From positions 63,833,040 through 63,897,039 of the forward strand of contig NC_080419.1 of assembly GCF_029873635.1 (NCBI RefSeq): a DNA stretch of 64,000 bases, written 5' to 3'. This document shows, piece after piece, positions 12,480 to 24,144 of this stretch (position 1 is the first letter of the stretch; the number at the start of each line of letters is the position of its first letter). The position numbers and the translations under genes were made by a program. This DNA comes from Malania oleifera (Eukaryota > Streptophyta > Magnoliopsida > Santalales > Ximeniaceae). A model generated the notes under the pieces. The model worked only from the letters and a program-made list of their open reading frames with translations, had not been told where the DNA came from and did not search any database.

Positions 12480-13260
12480 TTGAGTTTTGAAAAAAATAAA
12501 CAAATAAATATGCCTGCACCTGCACCACGTACGCTTATAGACTTTTTGCAGCTTCAATACACCACTGCACCATCTTCCATTGTTTTACCTAATGAAGAAC
12601 TTGACTTCATGATACAACGTGGGAGGATGTCATTGCTACCTCAGTTCTACGAGACGGAATCTGAGTGCCCTTATCAGCACCAAACAGAGTTTGAGTTAAC
12701 TTGCAATATTTTCTCCTCTCATGTTAGAACTGATAAATCTTCTAGACTACGTTTATTTCGTGCCTCTTTAAAGGATAGGGCAGCGCAGATGTGATTTAAT
12801 TCTTTGAGACCTCACTCTATCACTAATTGGGCTGATATGGAGTGTGAATTCCTGCATATGTTTTGTCCCTCACAGAGAACTCAACTTTTGTAGAAACAAA
12901 TTATTCAATTTATATAGAAGGGTGACAAGACTTTTCGAGCTTGCTGGGAGCGATTTAAGGATCTGCTAAGTACTTGTCCACATCACGGGTTTGAATCATG
13001 GAGGTTAGTTAATTGTTTTTATATAGCTCTTACCCCTAATTACAAGCACTTTTTCCAGATCATGTGCAATGGAGAACCCTTCAGGGAGAAACCAGATCAG
13101 GTATTATCATTTTTTGATTACCTACCTAAAAATCTCTCACAGTGGAATACACGATATGACCAGTCACCTATGACAGTACACCTTATAAGCACAATCAATT
13201 GTGGAGATGCATATGAGCCAACATATTACCTAGACACTCTGTCTCCTCAGTATTAGCCAC
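12480..13260 (+). pseudogene. Athila-like gag fossil
   Basis: The translation contains phrases typical of plant gypsy gag in this group, including a segment around SLKDRAAQM, a SITNWADM-like segment and an RACWERFKDLL-like segment. It lies in the expected place, shortly after the primer-binding site. The frame is interrupted several times. A lysine/glutamate-rich stretch continues to about 13940 without a recognisable domain. Confidence 0.7.
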
Positions 13261-15881
13261 AACAGACCCTCAGAGCTGTGCGCCATTAGGATTTCCTGAT
13301 GACAGCATGACGCAGATTGCGAATATGTTTCAGCAGTTCATGCAAATTCAAATCAATCAGTATACTCAGGAATTAAATGAATTGTGGGACACCATTAATG
13401 CGATGAGCATGCAGTTGGATATCTTAAAAAAGAAGGAATTTCCCACGGAACCTCATCCTAGTCCTCAAGAATACCAGCAGTAACAACAACAAATACATAA
13501 TGTTTCTCTTGAGATAGCGGAGGCCGCCATCACTTTGAGAAGTGGGAAAGAAGTTTACCAACCTGAGACACTCATCGCCAGACAACCAGTTGTCCCGACA
13601 CTAGAAGTTACGGCTGAAACAGATGAATTCAAAGAAAAACCAGAGGAAGTAGGCCTAGAAGTGGAATAGTTAGTTAATAAGGAGGCTGATACTAATAAGG
13701 AATACCAACCTGTGGCACCTTATCCTTAGAGCTTGGCAACTATAGAACCATCATTCCCGACTGAATTAAATGTCAAAGAGCCCAATGCTAAAGCAAATCC
13801 CTGCAGTGGTAAGATGATTGGTACACCCGATAAAGAAGGTGAGCAGAATGGTGAATGTTTAACTTTCAGGGAACCAAGTAAAACTTTTAATGCTAATGCT
13901 TCTGAAGAACTAAAGGTAACTGTTCCAACAACTTTTCCTTAAACACTAGTTCATAAAGAAGTAAATTTCCTGAAAAATATGCTGAATACAGACCCTTTCT
14001 TGTTAAAATAAGAAAGTCAATCTGCACACGTATTGACTGGTATTTTGACGAGTATTAATTCATTTGAGGCTGACTTTCGTGCATGTATGAAGACTGATTC
14101 ATTGTGGTGGCTCAAATTTGGAGATCCGCTAGTTCAATTTATAGACCTACACCCACCAGACAAAATTCCTCCAGAGCCTCAGCCAGACAACTATGATGCT
14201 TTTTTTCCCCTTCTTTTCCTTTTATTTTACCTTATTTTATTTTTAGTAAATTTTCAGGTACATTTTCTTGTAGTTCAATTTTTATTTTCCATTATTTCGC
14301 CACCCAGGTACGCCCTACTTCTCCTATGCACATTTTTTTTATTTCCCCTATGCTTTCATATTGAGGACAATGTTCCACTTTAGTTAGGGGGGGAGGTTGA
14401 GCATTTGTATGTGACACTGTGCACGTATACGTACTAGATTTTACATTAAAAAAAAAAACAATTCAAAAAAAAAAGAAGAAAGAAAGAAAGAGCATTGACG
14501 ATAAACGATTATGCCATGATAAACACTGACTTATACCCTTCACATACTTGCATATAACCTAAAAATTACACATTTGAGTCCCTAATGCATAGTTTCTCCT
14601 TATATAATTTTGTAACTCCATGAAGAATTGATTGGTGGTACACTCATGTGAATCTGACTATATAATTTCTTGTATTTACACGACATCTCATGAGGCTAAA
14701 TAGACACATTCACGTGATTCATTGTACTTAGGGTTCCTTATGAGCACTGAGAGAACACCCATGGCGACTATGACACCTTGTGAGATATCGTTGAGTTATT
14801 TATCATCCTTTTGAGTGTTAACATCAAACCAGAATTCACAAAACTCAATTCTATTTTCTTCTGGATGATTCTATGTACACTAGTCTCTATTTTTGATTTG
14901 CTAGCCTAGAGGTAACATCTATTGGGGAGATAGAAACCTAGGTTTTGTAGCCTACTCAAGATGTGAAGGTTGAGCCACCCCTAGAAATAGACTTAGTTCA
15001 TGGACTATTGTTCGAGCTTAATTCCCATTGAAGGTATGAAGATAACAAAAGAAGTGTAATGACTGTCCTAATTGACCAAGAAAAGACAAAAAAAGAAGAA
15101 TGAGCTGAAGAAAGAATAAGAAATAGAAATGCACATGAAATGAAATGCTAATGCCTGCTCCATAGAAATACAAAAAAATATATATATCAAGGACACGGCA
15201 CATGTTCACCACGTAAGAAGATTCTTCAACCGCTTAATGCCTTAGATGTATTCACATCAAGTTTGTGAATGAGTTGATCTAGAGTGGTCTCGGTTGGACA
15301 TGGCGAGTAGGATGCTAGGGTGAAGGACCTGACACCTCATAAATAGGCTAGATCCCTTTCAGACTAGTCCACTCCATATACTTAGCGTTTGTTCCTTTCA
15401 ATATGTGGGATGTTTGATCGCGACACTCCTCCTCACATATTATGAGTGAACCCATTCCTTTTGAGTGTTCTTGAGGGTATACCAGTTAGGCCGAGTCAAA
15501 ACGATCGTTCCGTAGGTGTCCATTGGTTTTTAGATGTAATGAATCACACACATCACACACACCTCGAGATTTTACCTGTTTATACTCGAACTTATATGAC
15601 CACATTAACTTTGAATTGTGCCGCTGGTTAACTTCATGTGAGAATACTGTTATTAATTGTTATATAAATGATGAAACTTGCATGAGTGACGCTTCGGAGT
15701 TGTGTGCATTAAATATGAACGAACTTGTGTGAAATTCAGTTATATTCATGTATGTGAAACGGTATGATTGTGTTGCATGAACATTAATTTCATGTTTGCT
15801 GGAGTTAGTATTTGTGGATACTGCCCCTAAAATTCATTCACTTCATTTGTTAGAGACTAGCAAAACGTTAGTTGGGGGGTG
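13261..15881 (+). other. Non-coding internal part of Athila-like element
   Basis: After the gag there is no reverse transcriptase, RNase H or integrase. Text near 14340-14390 (ATTGAGGACAATGTTCCACTTTAG followed by a G-run, in part) resembles the non-coding spacer found downstream of coding regions in Athila-group elements. A polypurine tract ends at the right LTR border. Confidence 0.6.
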
Positions 15882-17762
15882 TGATTACACACTTAAACTG
15901 CATAATCTGGCGTTTTAATCCAGACATTAGGGCTTATATTTTTAATTAAAAGCCTAAGTACTCTTAATATTTAAAAAATGTGTCCTATTTACAATATTTG
16001 GGTTTTATTGAGCAATTTATGAATTTTTGACATTTTTTTTATCGTAGAAAAATTTTCGGGAGCTAAAATCAACATTAGTTTGTAATTCACACATAACTTT
16101 TCCGTCTAAGCTCCGATCGAGACGATTCAAAATCTTGAAGAAAGATGAAAAGATTACCTACAACTTTTGTATGTTTAGCTTTGAGAGATACGGGCTCCAA
16201 GGGGGCCAAGATTTGCTTCATTTGTAAAGGAATAAAAATAAGAAGAAAGAATTAAAAAATTAAAAACATTTGTAGCTAATGTGACCCGACCATGCAGGCC
16301 AGGTCGGGTCTATTTTCCGGGTCTCTCTAGTAGGGTAGCCACCAACCCCTCCCCTTATATTCTCTCTTGCTCCCTCTTCTTCTCTCCCGGAGCCTCCGGG
16401 GCTCTCTTCCCTGCCCTCTCTCTTTCCCTCATTCCCTCCTTCCCTCTCCTGCCTCTTTGCTCTCTCCCTAACTCTCCCTTATCTCCATTGCTTCCCCCTT
16501 CCTACAACACAGCTGCTGTGCTGCATTAGCCACATCTAGAAGTCCAGCGACACCTACTACCATACCAGAACCCCCTGTAGGCCACCACTGCCAGTTGCCT
16601 ATTGCTACCAACCATGCACAGCCAAGGAGACCACCAGCAACTTTTGCTCTAGAGCACGGCCGAGAACTCCAAGCCACTGCAGCCACCTCTACTGCAGCTG
16701 CTGCCAAATACCACAGACCTAAACACATGAGCCTCTCATGCCTGCTGCAGCCACCGTGAGACAACAGCAACACCCGAGCATCCACAGCCATCCCCACATC
16801 TCTCTCTCTCTCTCTCTCTCTCTTCTTTTCTTGGTTTTTTTAGTGTTATCTGAATTTTTTTATTTTTTTATTATTAAGGTTTATTTGGAAATTTTAGGTT
16901 TTGAATAATTGTTTAGGTTATGTTATTATTATTGAAGTTATTTATTTAGTTGAATATTGCTAAATTTTTATTGAGGTTTATTGGAAAATTTTAGATGTTG
17001 AATATTATTTAAGGTGTTTAATTATTATTAAGGCTATTTATTTATTTATTTATTTTCTCTCAATTAGATGTAGATTTGATTAGTACGTTGACTTATTTAA
17101 TCAATTAAGTTAAGTCCAGTTTGGTTCTAAAGAAAAGAAAAAAATACAAAAAAGAAAAAAAATTGTTTTTGTTCTTAGAAATTAAATTAGTTGTCATTTT
17201 AAAATTTAATTTTTTTTAAGCTCGATTAGTTTAGGGTTGGCCTTATTAAAGTTTTCATTTTTATCATGTTCACTTATCGTTGAGTTGTTTAAACGTTAAA
17301 TTTTTGTTCATGTTTGCATTTAAGTTTGGTCTGATTCAAGTTCTTGATTTTGTTAAACGTTTGGTTTTTATCGTTTGCATTTGTGTTTGTGTGAGTTTCC
17401 ATTATTGCGTGTTTTAATTGCGTGTTAAAGTTACTGTCTTTTCTATTCTGAAGTTTAACGTATGTTTCAATGTCTGCCGGATTAAATGTAGATTTTCTGT
17501 TCTTGTTATTTAATTCAGTGCATGTTAGGATTAGGGTTTTATTTGTGTGTTCGTTTGATTTGTCAAAATAAATCTCAACCAATCCTGAAAACCCCAAATC
17601 TAAAGTGAGTTCAGTCACTTTTTAATTTCGATTGGAAAAACGTAAAATTTGAGATTAAACCGCATTCCCTGAGGAGACGATCTAGCCTTTGGGCTGAATA
17701 TTACATGAAAGAACTCCTATATTTGGGATAGGTTCTCAGCTACTCATTTTTAGAGTGAGACA
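15882..17762 (+). repeat. Right LTR of Athila-like element
   Basis: It starts TGATTACACAC right after a G-rich polypurine tract and ends GAGACA before the GTTGA target duplication. It aligns with the left LTR but lacks the 2.6 kb insert, so it serves as the empty-site reference. It contains a CT-rich block (about 16370-16470) and a CT microsatellite (16799-16822). Confidence 0.85.
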
Positions 17763-17767
17763 GTTGA

Positions 17768-18025
17768 CAAGAAGCATAAGTAACCACCCTTCCCTATTGC
17801 ATTAGAATAAAACCAAGACCTTTCTTAGAGGCGTCGTGTAAATAACAAATCCACCATCCCCAAATGGAATGGTTAGAACTGGAGTAGTAACCAATCACCA
17901 TTTTAGCTCCTGAAAACTCAGCTCGCACTCATAAGTCCAATCATACCTCACATTCTTCCTCGTGAGTCACATCAAAAGACTTGCTAAACTAGAGAACTCT
18001 TCTACAAAACGACGGTAGTAACCTG
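17768..18025 (-). pseudogene. Reverse transcriptase/RNase H piece of Tekay-like element
   Basis: Minus-strand translation reads like the end of gypsy reverse transcriptase: a YYRRFVEEFS motif near 18000, then a LTRKN-type and a DGGFVIYT-like motif. It is the upstream continuation of the pol stretch left of the Athila-like element, showing that both belong to one older element. Confidence 0.7.
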
Positions 18026-20003
18026 TGTTAGCTTTACCGTGATCCCAAGAGGGGGGGTGAATTGGTATTTTTAAAATTTAACCCCTAGGTATTCCTCCTA
18101 ACACTAGTATATTCACAACCCTATATTCAATCTAGTACAAGTAAATTAAATGTATATCAGAAAGTAAATAAAGCACTTTAATCAATCATACAAGCACCAG
18201 AAAGCAGTAAAGAGAGCGTGACACGCAGATATGTTATCGAGGTTCAGCCAATTGCCTATGTCCCCGCCTTGGCTAACAAGCACAAGGAATTCCACTATAA
18301 CTTGCTCACTTAAATAGGTGGAGCGGCACCTATACAAACCCAGTCAATTAGCACAGAGCTGACCTCAACCTTTACACCAATCCTTACCGAGTTGGATTAC
18401 CGCCCCTCAGGCCACACCTGGAATCACTCAGATTTACAATCAAATGGTACAATGAAATAGTGCTTTCACGTAAAGCAGATTTGTACCCAAATAATACGCT
18501 CAATCACATACGCATCAAAAGCAAGGATATAGTGTAAGCTTAGTGATGCAAGGTTTGTTCTATCAATACTCAACACAGTATAGTCAATATGAAGCTCAAG
18601 AGTATTCAACACAATACAATCAGTATGATACTCAAGAATAATCAACACAAGCAATGACTTGGAATCTAAACAAAATATTTCAACAACACATCAATATTCC
18701 AAGTATACTATGTAGATAATCAAACTAGTTTCTGAATGATTTTCTTCATTGAAATGAGCACAAAGCTAGTTTGAAAAGGTTGCTTGCTTATTTAAAAAAT
18801 TTTTACACACCAAAAGCAAAACTATTAGATACTTGCAAGGAAGTGCAAATATCCTAAACTTTCTTGGTTTAGTCCCACACGAGATTTATAAATGAGAAAT
18901 CCGTGGGATAAACCTAAGCTATGCTCCCAACAAAATAAATCTCAAGCACACACAACAATGGGAATATTAGCTCTGAGCAACAATCAAATAAACATGAATG
19001 AAACTCTCACAATCTTGGATTTGATCAAGAGAATGCAAGTTTGAGAGTATTAGGGCAAAAATTGGATTTTCAAGAGAGAGAGAATTTTTTCTAATCACTT
19101 TTGCTAATCATCGTCTAATCTCTAATCATGCAAATGAAAGCCTATTTATAGGTTGGTAAAAATTTATAACCGTTTGGGACATAATAGGAATTATTAAGAA
19201 AGTCCCAAATAATTAAAATTCACTTAGCCTGTATAAACCCAATTTTACCGCGATTAATTTAATTTTAACCGGTTGGAGTTCAGGTGGCTGAACTGAGGTT
19301 CGGTCACCCGAGAAGACACAGCAATAAAAGTGATCTAAGCTAATTCGGTCGCTTGTGTCTTGGCTCGACAGCTCGAACAAAAGTCAGAAACATTTGTTCG
19401 TAGGTTCGGGGTGCCCGATCCTGAGTTCGGTTGACTGAACTCTTGTGTTCGGTTGCCCGGGGCTGATTTTGAACTGTAATCCTCGGTTGCCCGAGTTGGT
19501 GAATAGTCCTTTTCAAAGTGTTCGAGTGCCCGAAGAAGATACATGCATTTATGATTCGGTCGCCTAAGGGCTGGTCAACTATTTGACTTTGTCTAAGTTC
19601 GGGCACCCGAGGAGTTTTATACTCCAAAGGTTCAGTCACCCGACCCCTCTTTGCTTGCTTAGATATTGTCAATTTCAGCACAATTATTTCACAATCATAT
19701 TTTATGCAATGTGTGTGTGAGAGTTGGAGCCTAGGGTCTTACTATGGTCAAGTTGAGTTCACACTATATCTTGTGTGCATAATGTGCATGTGATAGGCAT
19801 ACAAACCATATCCTAGATTACTATTACAAACCTTATTACATAAATGACTAATATATTACAATGTAAATTACAAAGCTTCACGGTCTTCTTGTTTCTTCAA
19901 GTGCTATCAAGGAAGTTTGATTTGAACCTGCACAAACACTTGACAAATATCAAATATCAACATTTGTCATTATCAAAATCAGGTGCGCCCTATAAGGTCA
20001 ACA
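18026..20003 (-). repeat. LTR of the SIRE-type element
   Basis: In plus orientation it starts TGTTAGC and ends GGTCAACA, the exact reverse of the borders of the solo LTR at 3009-5059. A polypurine tract (CTCCCCCTTTTT in plus orientation) lies just inside. The array of GCGACCGAAC-like motifs lies at about 19270-19650. The left flank is ACCTG (18021-18025). Confidence 0.85.
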
Positions 20004-20600
20004 TTCTCCCCCTTTTTGGTGATGACAAATACTACTAACAAAAATATGGGTTAAGCCTAAGAAGGCTACCCCTTTTAATATGCATTCTAAACAAATTATT
20101 TTACTTATTATTTTTGCCCCTTTTTCCATCTCCCCCTTTTGGCAATAGCAAAAAGGGCCAATTAAAGTAAACCAGGCAATGGGTAAATGTTACGAATATA
20201 CAAGAAAAGTTGGAAAGATTTATAAAAATTTCGACAGAGTACTGTTTGTAAATTGAACTTTCCGAAATAAACCAGTATAAACAGTGACTTGTTTGAGGTT
20301 ATATATCCTAGCAGTTTATCCACAACTACTCAAACAGTCCAGTAATGTCCAATCAAGCAAATAAAATTTCAATATGATTATGAAATGGACAAGTTGTGCA
20401 TTACAAATAATAATCATTATTCATTTCATTCAATACGATTATGCAATAGATAAATATTTGACATGTGCACACAATCAATAATCAACTTTCATAAAGTCTA
20501 AAGCAAGAAGATACGTAAAAAATAATATTAGTTGCTAAGACTTGGAAAGTTCCCATTATTGAGCTCCCCCTAAATTTATACAAGTTATGAATATATAAGC

Positions 20601-21572
20601 CTAAGAAGCTTCTTTACTATGCATTAAGCCTAACTCACGTCTAATTTGTATGAGCCTATTCTCGGGTAGTGGTTTAGTCAATATATCTACCCATTGTTCA
20701 TTAGTGCATACAAACTCAAGAGCCACATCTCCTTTTTGCACATGATCACGAAGAAAGTGGTGTCTAATTTCAATGTGCTTAGTTCGTGAATGTGAGATAA
20801 GATTTTTAGAGATGTTGATTGAACTAGTATTATCACATTTAATCGGTATGGTTTCATAGTGCAATCCAGAGTCCACAAGTTGCTGTTTCATATGAAGAGT
20901 TTGGGCACAACAACTTCCAGCCGCAATATATTCGGCTTCCGCTGTGGATAAGGCAACTGAATTTTGTTTCTTAGAGAACCAAGAAACAAAAGATTGTCCT
21001 AAGTAATGACAAGTGCCTCTAGTGCTTTTTCTATCAACCTTACTACCAGCAAAGTCAGCATCAGTGTAACTAACAATCTCAAAGGTAGTATGCTTAGGAT
21101 GCCACAAGCCTAATTCTATAATCCCAACTAGATACCTAAGGATTCGTTTGACAGCTTTTAAGTGAGATTCCTTAGGAGTAGCCTGGAACCTAGCACACAT
21201 ACATACACTAAACATAATATCGGGCCTACTTGTAGTGAGATATAGGAGACATCCAATCATACCACGATATAATTTTACGTCAACAGGGATTCCTTGCTCA
21301 TCTTTATCAAGCTTAATAGAAGGGTTCATAGGTGTACCAAGAATTTTGCAATCTTCCATATTAAATTTCTTTAGCAAATCCCTAATATATTTAGATTGGC
21401 ATATGAAAGTTCCATAATTGGCTTGCTTAATTTGTAGCCTTAAGAAGAAACTAAGTTCACCCATCATGCTCATTTCAAATTCACTTTGCATGCATTTGGC
21501 AAACTCATTACACAACTCGTCATTAGTTGCTCCAAAAATGATATCGTCCATATAAATTTGAACAATGAGCAC
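20601..21572 (-). pseudogene. Copia RT end and RNase H of SIRE-type element
   Basis: A 323-residue open stretch contains the second half of the reverse transcriptase (IYMDDIIFG at its start) and the whole RNase H (SWFSKKQNSVALSTAEAEYI, then LTKPL near the end). It is the longest open piece in the element, but only a part of pol. Confidence 0.85.
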
Positions 21573-22467
21573 ATCATCATTTTTGGATTTGATGAAAAGT
21601 GTATTGTCAATCTTGCCACGGGTAAACCTATTTTCTAGTAAAAAACCACAAAGCCTCTCATACCTTGTTTCAATCCATACAAGGCGTTAGATAATCGGTA
21701 AACGTGTTCATGATATTTATGATTTTCAAAACTAGGGTGGTTGTTGTACGTATACCTTTTCATTAATGTAGCCATTTAGAAAAGCGCTTTTAACATCCAT
21801 TTGAAACAATTTAAAATTTTTAAAAGTAACAAAGGCAAGTAGCATACGAATGACTTCTAACCTAGCAACAAGAGCATATGTTTTATCAAAGTCAATCCCT
21901 TCCTATTGGTTATATCCTTGGGCAAATAATCTAGCTTTATTCCTAGTTACTACCCCATTCTCATCTTTCTTATATCTATATAACCATTTAGTTCCAATGA
22001 TGGTGTGCTCATTAGGCCTAGGAACTAGAGTCCACACTTTGCTTCTTTCAAATTGGTTAAGTTCTTCTTGCATGGACATTACCCAAGACTCATCTTCTAT
22101 TGCTTCTTTAATATTTTTAGGTTCTTCTTGGGATAAGAAGGCGGAATGATTTACTATATTTCTCAAGGAGGATCTTGTGGCTACTCCACAGGATGGTTCG
22201 CCTATGATTTGATCTATAGGATGACTTCTAATGAATTTCCAATCTCTAGGCACCTCCTGATTTCCATTTTCATTATCTTCAAGTGATTTTTCATTTGCTT
22301 CTTGATTTTCACTTGCATTGTTTTCAATAGACATTTTCTCTAAGCATTTTCTAATATCAATATTATCTGCATCATCTTTATTAGAAAATGGAATAGACTC
22401 ATCAAACACAACATGAATAGATTCAATGACAGTTAAAGTTCTTTTATTGAAAATCCTATATGTTTTG

Positions 22468-23260
22468 CTATTTAATGCATATCCTAGGAAAATACCTTCC
22501 ATCGGATTTTGAGTCGAACTTTCCTAGATGTTCATTATCTCTAAGCACAAAGCATTTACAACCAAACACATGAAAATAGGAAATATTAGGCTTATGGTTG
22601 TTCCACAATTCATAAGGGGTTTTATTAATTGATGGTTTAATTAACACTTTATTCATAACATAGCATGTAGTATTAATGGTTTTGACCCAAAAGTATTTAG
22701 GTAAGTTATACTCATTCAACATAGTTCTACCCATTTCTTGCAGTGACCTATTCTTTCTTTCTACAACACCATTTTGTTGAGGTGTCCTAGGTGCAGAGAA
22801 GTTATGTGATATGCCCTCTAAGTCACAATATTTTTCTATGTTTTTATTTTTGAATTCCGTGCCTCTATCACTTCTTATGTGAGTGATTTTATATCCTTTT
22901 TTATTTTGAATTCTCCTACAAAGTTTGGTGAATTGTTCACATGATTCATTTTTATGTGCAAGAAACAATACCCATGTGAATCTAAAAAAGTCATCCACAA
23001 TTACAAAAGCATAAGATTTACCACCAAGACTTTACACAAAATTAGGTCCAAATAGATCTAGGTGAAGCATCTCCAAAGGTCTAGTTGTAGATATGAATTT
23101 CTTTTTCTTAAAACTAAATTTTGTTTGCTTATCCATTTGACATGCATCACATATTTTATCCTTTACAAAAGACATCTTAGGCAAGCCTTTGACTAATTCT
23201 TTTCTAACAATTTTAGACAATAAATCCATGCTAGCATGTCTTAAACGCATATGACACAAC
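22468..23260 (-). pseudogene. Copia integrase of SIRE-type element
   Basis: The zinc-binding and catalytic core are recognisable: an H..H/C..C-type head near 23030-23260, then IRSDRGTEF and SAPRTPQQNGVVERKNRSLQ near 22750-22880. This is standard Copia integrase order, on the minus strand between protease and reverse transcriptase. Confidence 0.85.
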
Positions 23261-23891
23261 CAACTAGCTTCATTTATAGGAGAAAAGCATGTTACTTGTT
23301 ATGAAGCTAGATTATCAAGAAAGGTAGTATAAACATTTTCATATCTATCAATAGTAAAAAGCACTTTGTGATCTGTTTTATTTTCTACTATGCATTTGTC
23401 ATTTTCAAAAGATACTTTATATCCTATGTCACACAACTGACTTATGTTAAGTAGATTATGTTTTAGTCTATCAACCAACAAAACATTATCAATAGTAAGA
23501 GACGAATCCTTACCAAACTTACCTACCCCGATGATACGTCCTTTGGCATTGTCCCCAAATGTTACATAGTCTCCATCATTAGGAGCAATTGATGTGAATT
23601 TGCCCTTGTCGCCGGTCATGTGTCGTGAGCACCCACTATCCAAGTACCATCTGTCCTTGGAGGACGACAATCTTAAGCATACCTGCAAAATAAGCTAAGT
23701 GACTGATGCTGGTCTCCAAATTTTGTTGGGACCACTGGGGTTAGTAGTAAGATCTCCTTTAACTACCCATACCTTCCTAATTTTAGCATGCTTATTCCTA
23801 AGTAGATAATCAAATTGAATGTGGCTAATCTGTTTACATTTAAAACATCTTAATCTACACTTAGGTTTTTTAGGAGAAATATGAGATTTTG

Positions 23892-24103
23892 TGTAATAAC
23901 CCGGAAAAAAAATTATTAAAAAAAATTAATTAATTAAAATTATTAATCAATCAATTAATTAAACATTATTCAATTAATGTATTAAATAAAAAAGCAAAAA
24001 GAAATAGTATGAAAAAAAAGTAATTATTAATTAATTAATGAATTAATTAAACCTTATTAAATTAAATAAATAAATAAACAAAAATAGTAAAAAAATGGAA
24101 TAA

Positions 24104-24144
<41 letters not shown>

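Larger units (their letters stand above)
7799..17762 (+). mobile_element. Athila-like Ty3/gypsy element, gag only, TSD GTTGA
   Basis: Two long direct repeats starting TGATTAC (7799 and 15882) flank an internal region. The 5-base duplication GTTGA lies at 7794-7798 and 17763-17767. After the left LTR comes a primer-binding site of the tRNA-Asp type (12373-12390), then a gag-like coding stretch (about 12480-13260), a long non-coding part, and a polypurine tract (TTAGTTGGGGGG) just before the right LTR. Reverse transcriptase and integrase were not seen, so this copy looks like a gag-only, non-autonomous member. The gag has several interruptions. The left LTR is split by a later gypsy LTR (9536-12104). 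Confidence 0.85.
2754..18025 (-). mobile_element. Ty3/gypsy Tekay-like element, old and heavily nested
   Basis: Three separated stretches carry parts of one minus-strand gypsy polyprotein in the correct order: reverse transcriptase/RNase H at about 17768-18025, the RNase H tail (a YHPGKANVV-type motif) and integrase at about 6786-7793, and the integrase C-terminus with a chromo-like tail at about 5065-5905. The gaps are filled by later insertions: a SIRE solo LTR, a solo-LTR-like insert and an Athila-like element. The copy is clearly broken, with many interruptions, and it is the oldest layer of the pile. Its 5' part is not found in the window, since the SIRE element begins at 18026. The lineage call rests on the integrase tail and polypurine-tract style. 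Confidence 0.7.
18026..23891 (-). mobile_element. Copia/SIRE-type element, broken
   Basis: A minus-strand Copia element with one LTR in view (18026-20003) and an internal region reading, right to left: gag zinc-knuckle text (about 23720-23890), protease (DSGCSRHMTG, near 23630), integrase (about 22470-23260, with PQQNGVVERKNR), reverse transcriptase (about 21570-22500) and RNase H with the terminal LTKPL motif (about 20600-21100). The second LTR is not in the window; a gypsy LTR starts at 23892. It has several interruptions. SIRE identity rests on the LTR type and on long RNase H similarity. Confidence 0.85.
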
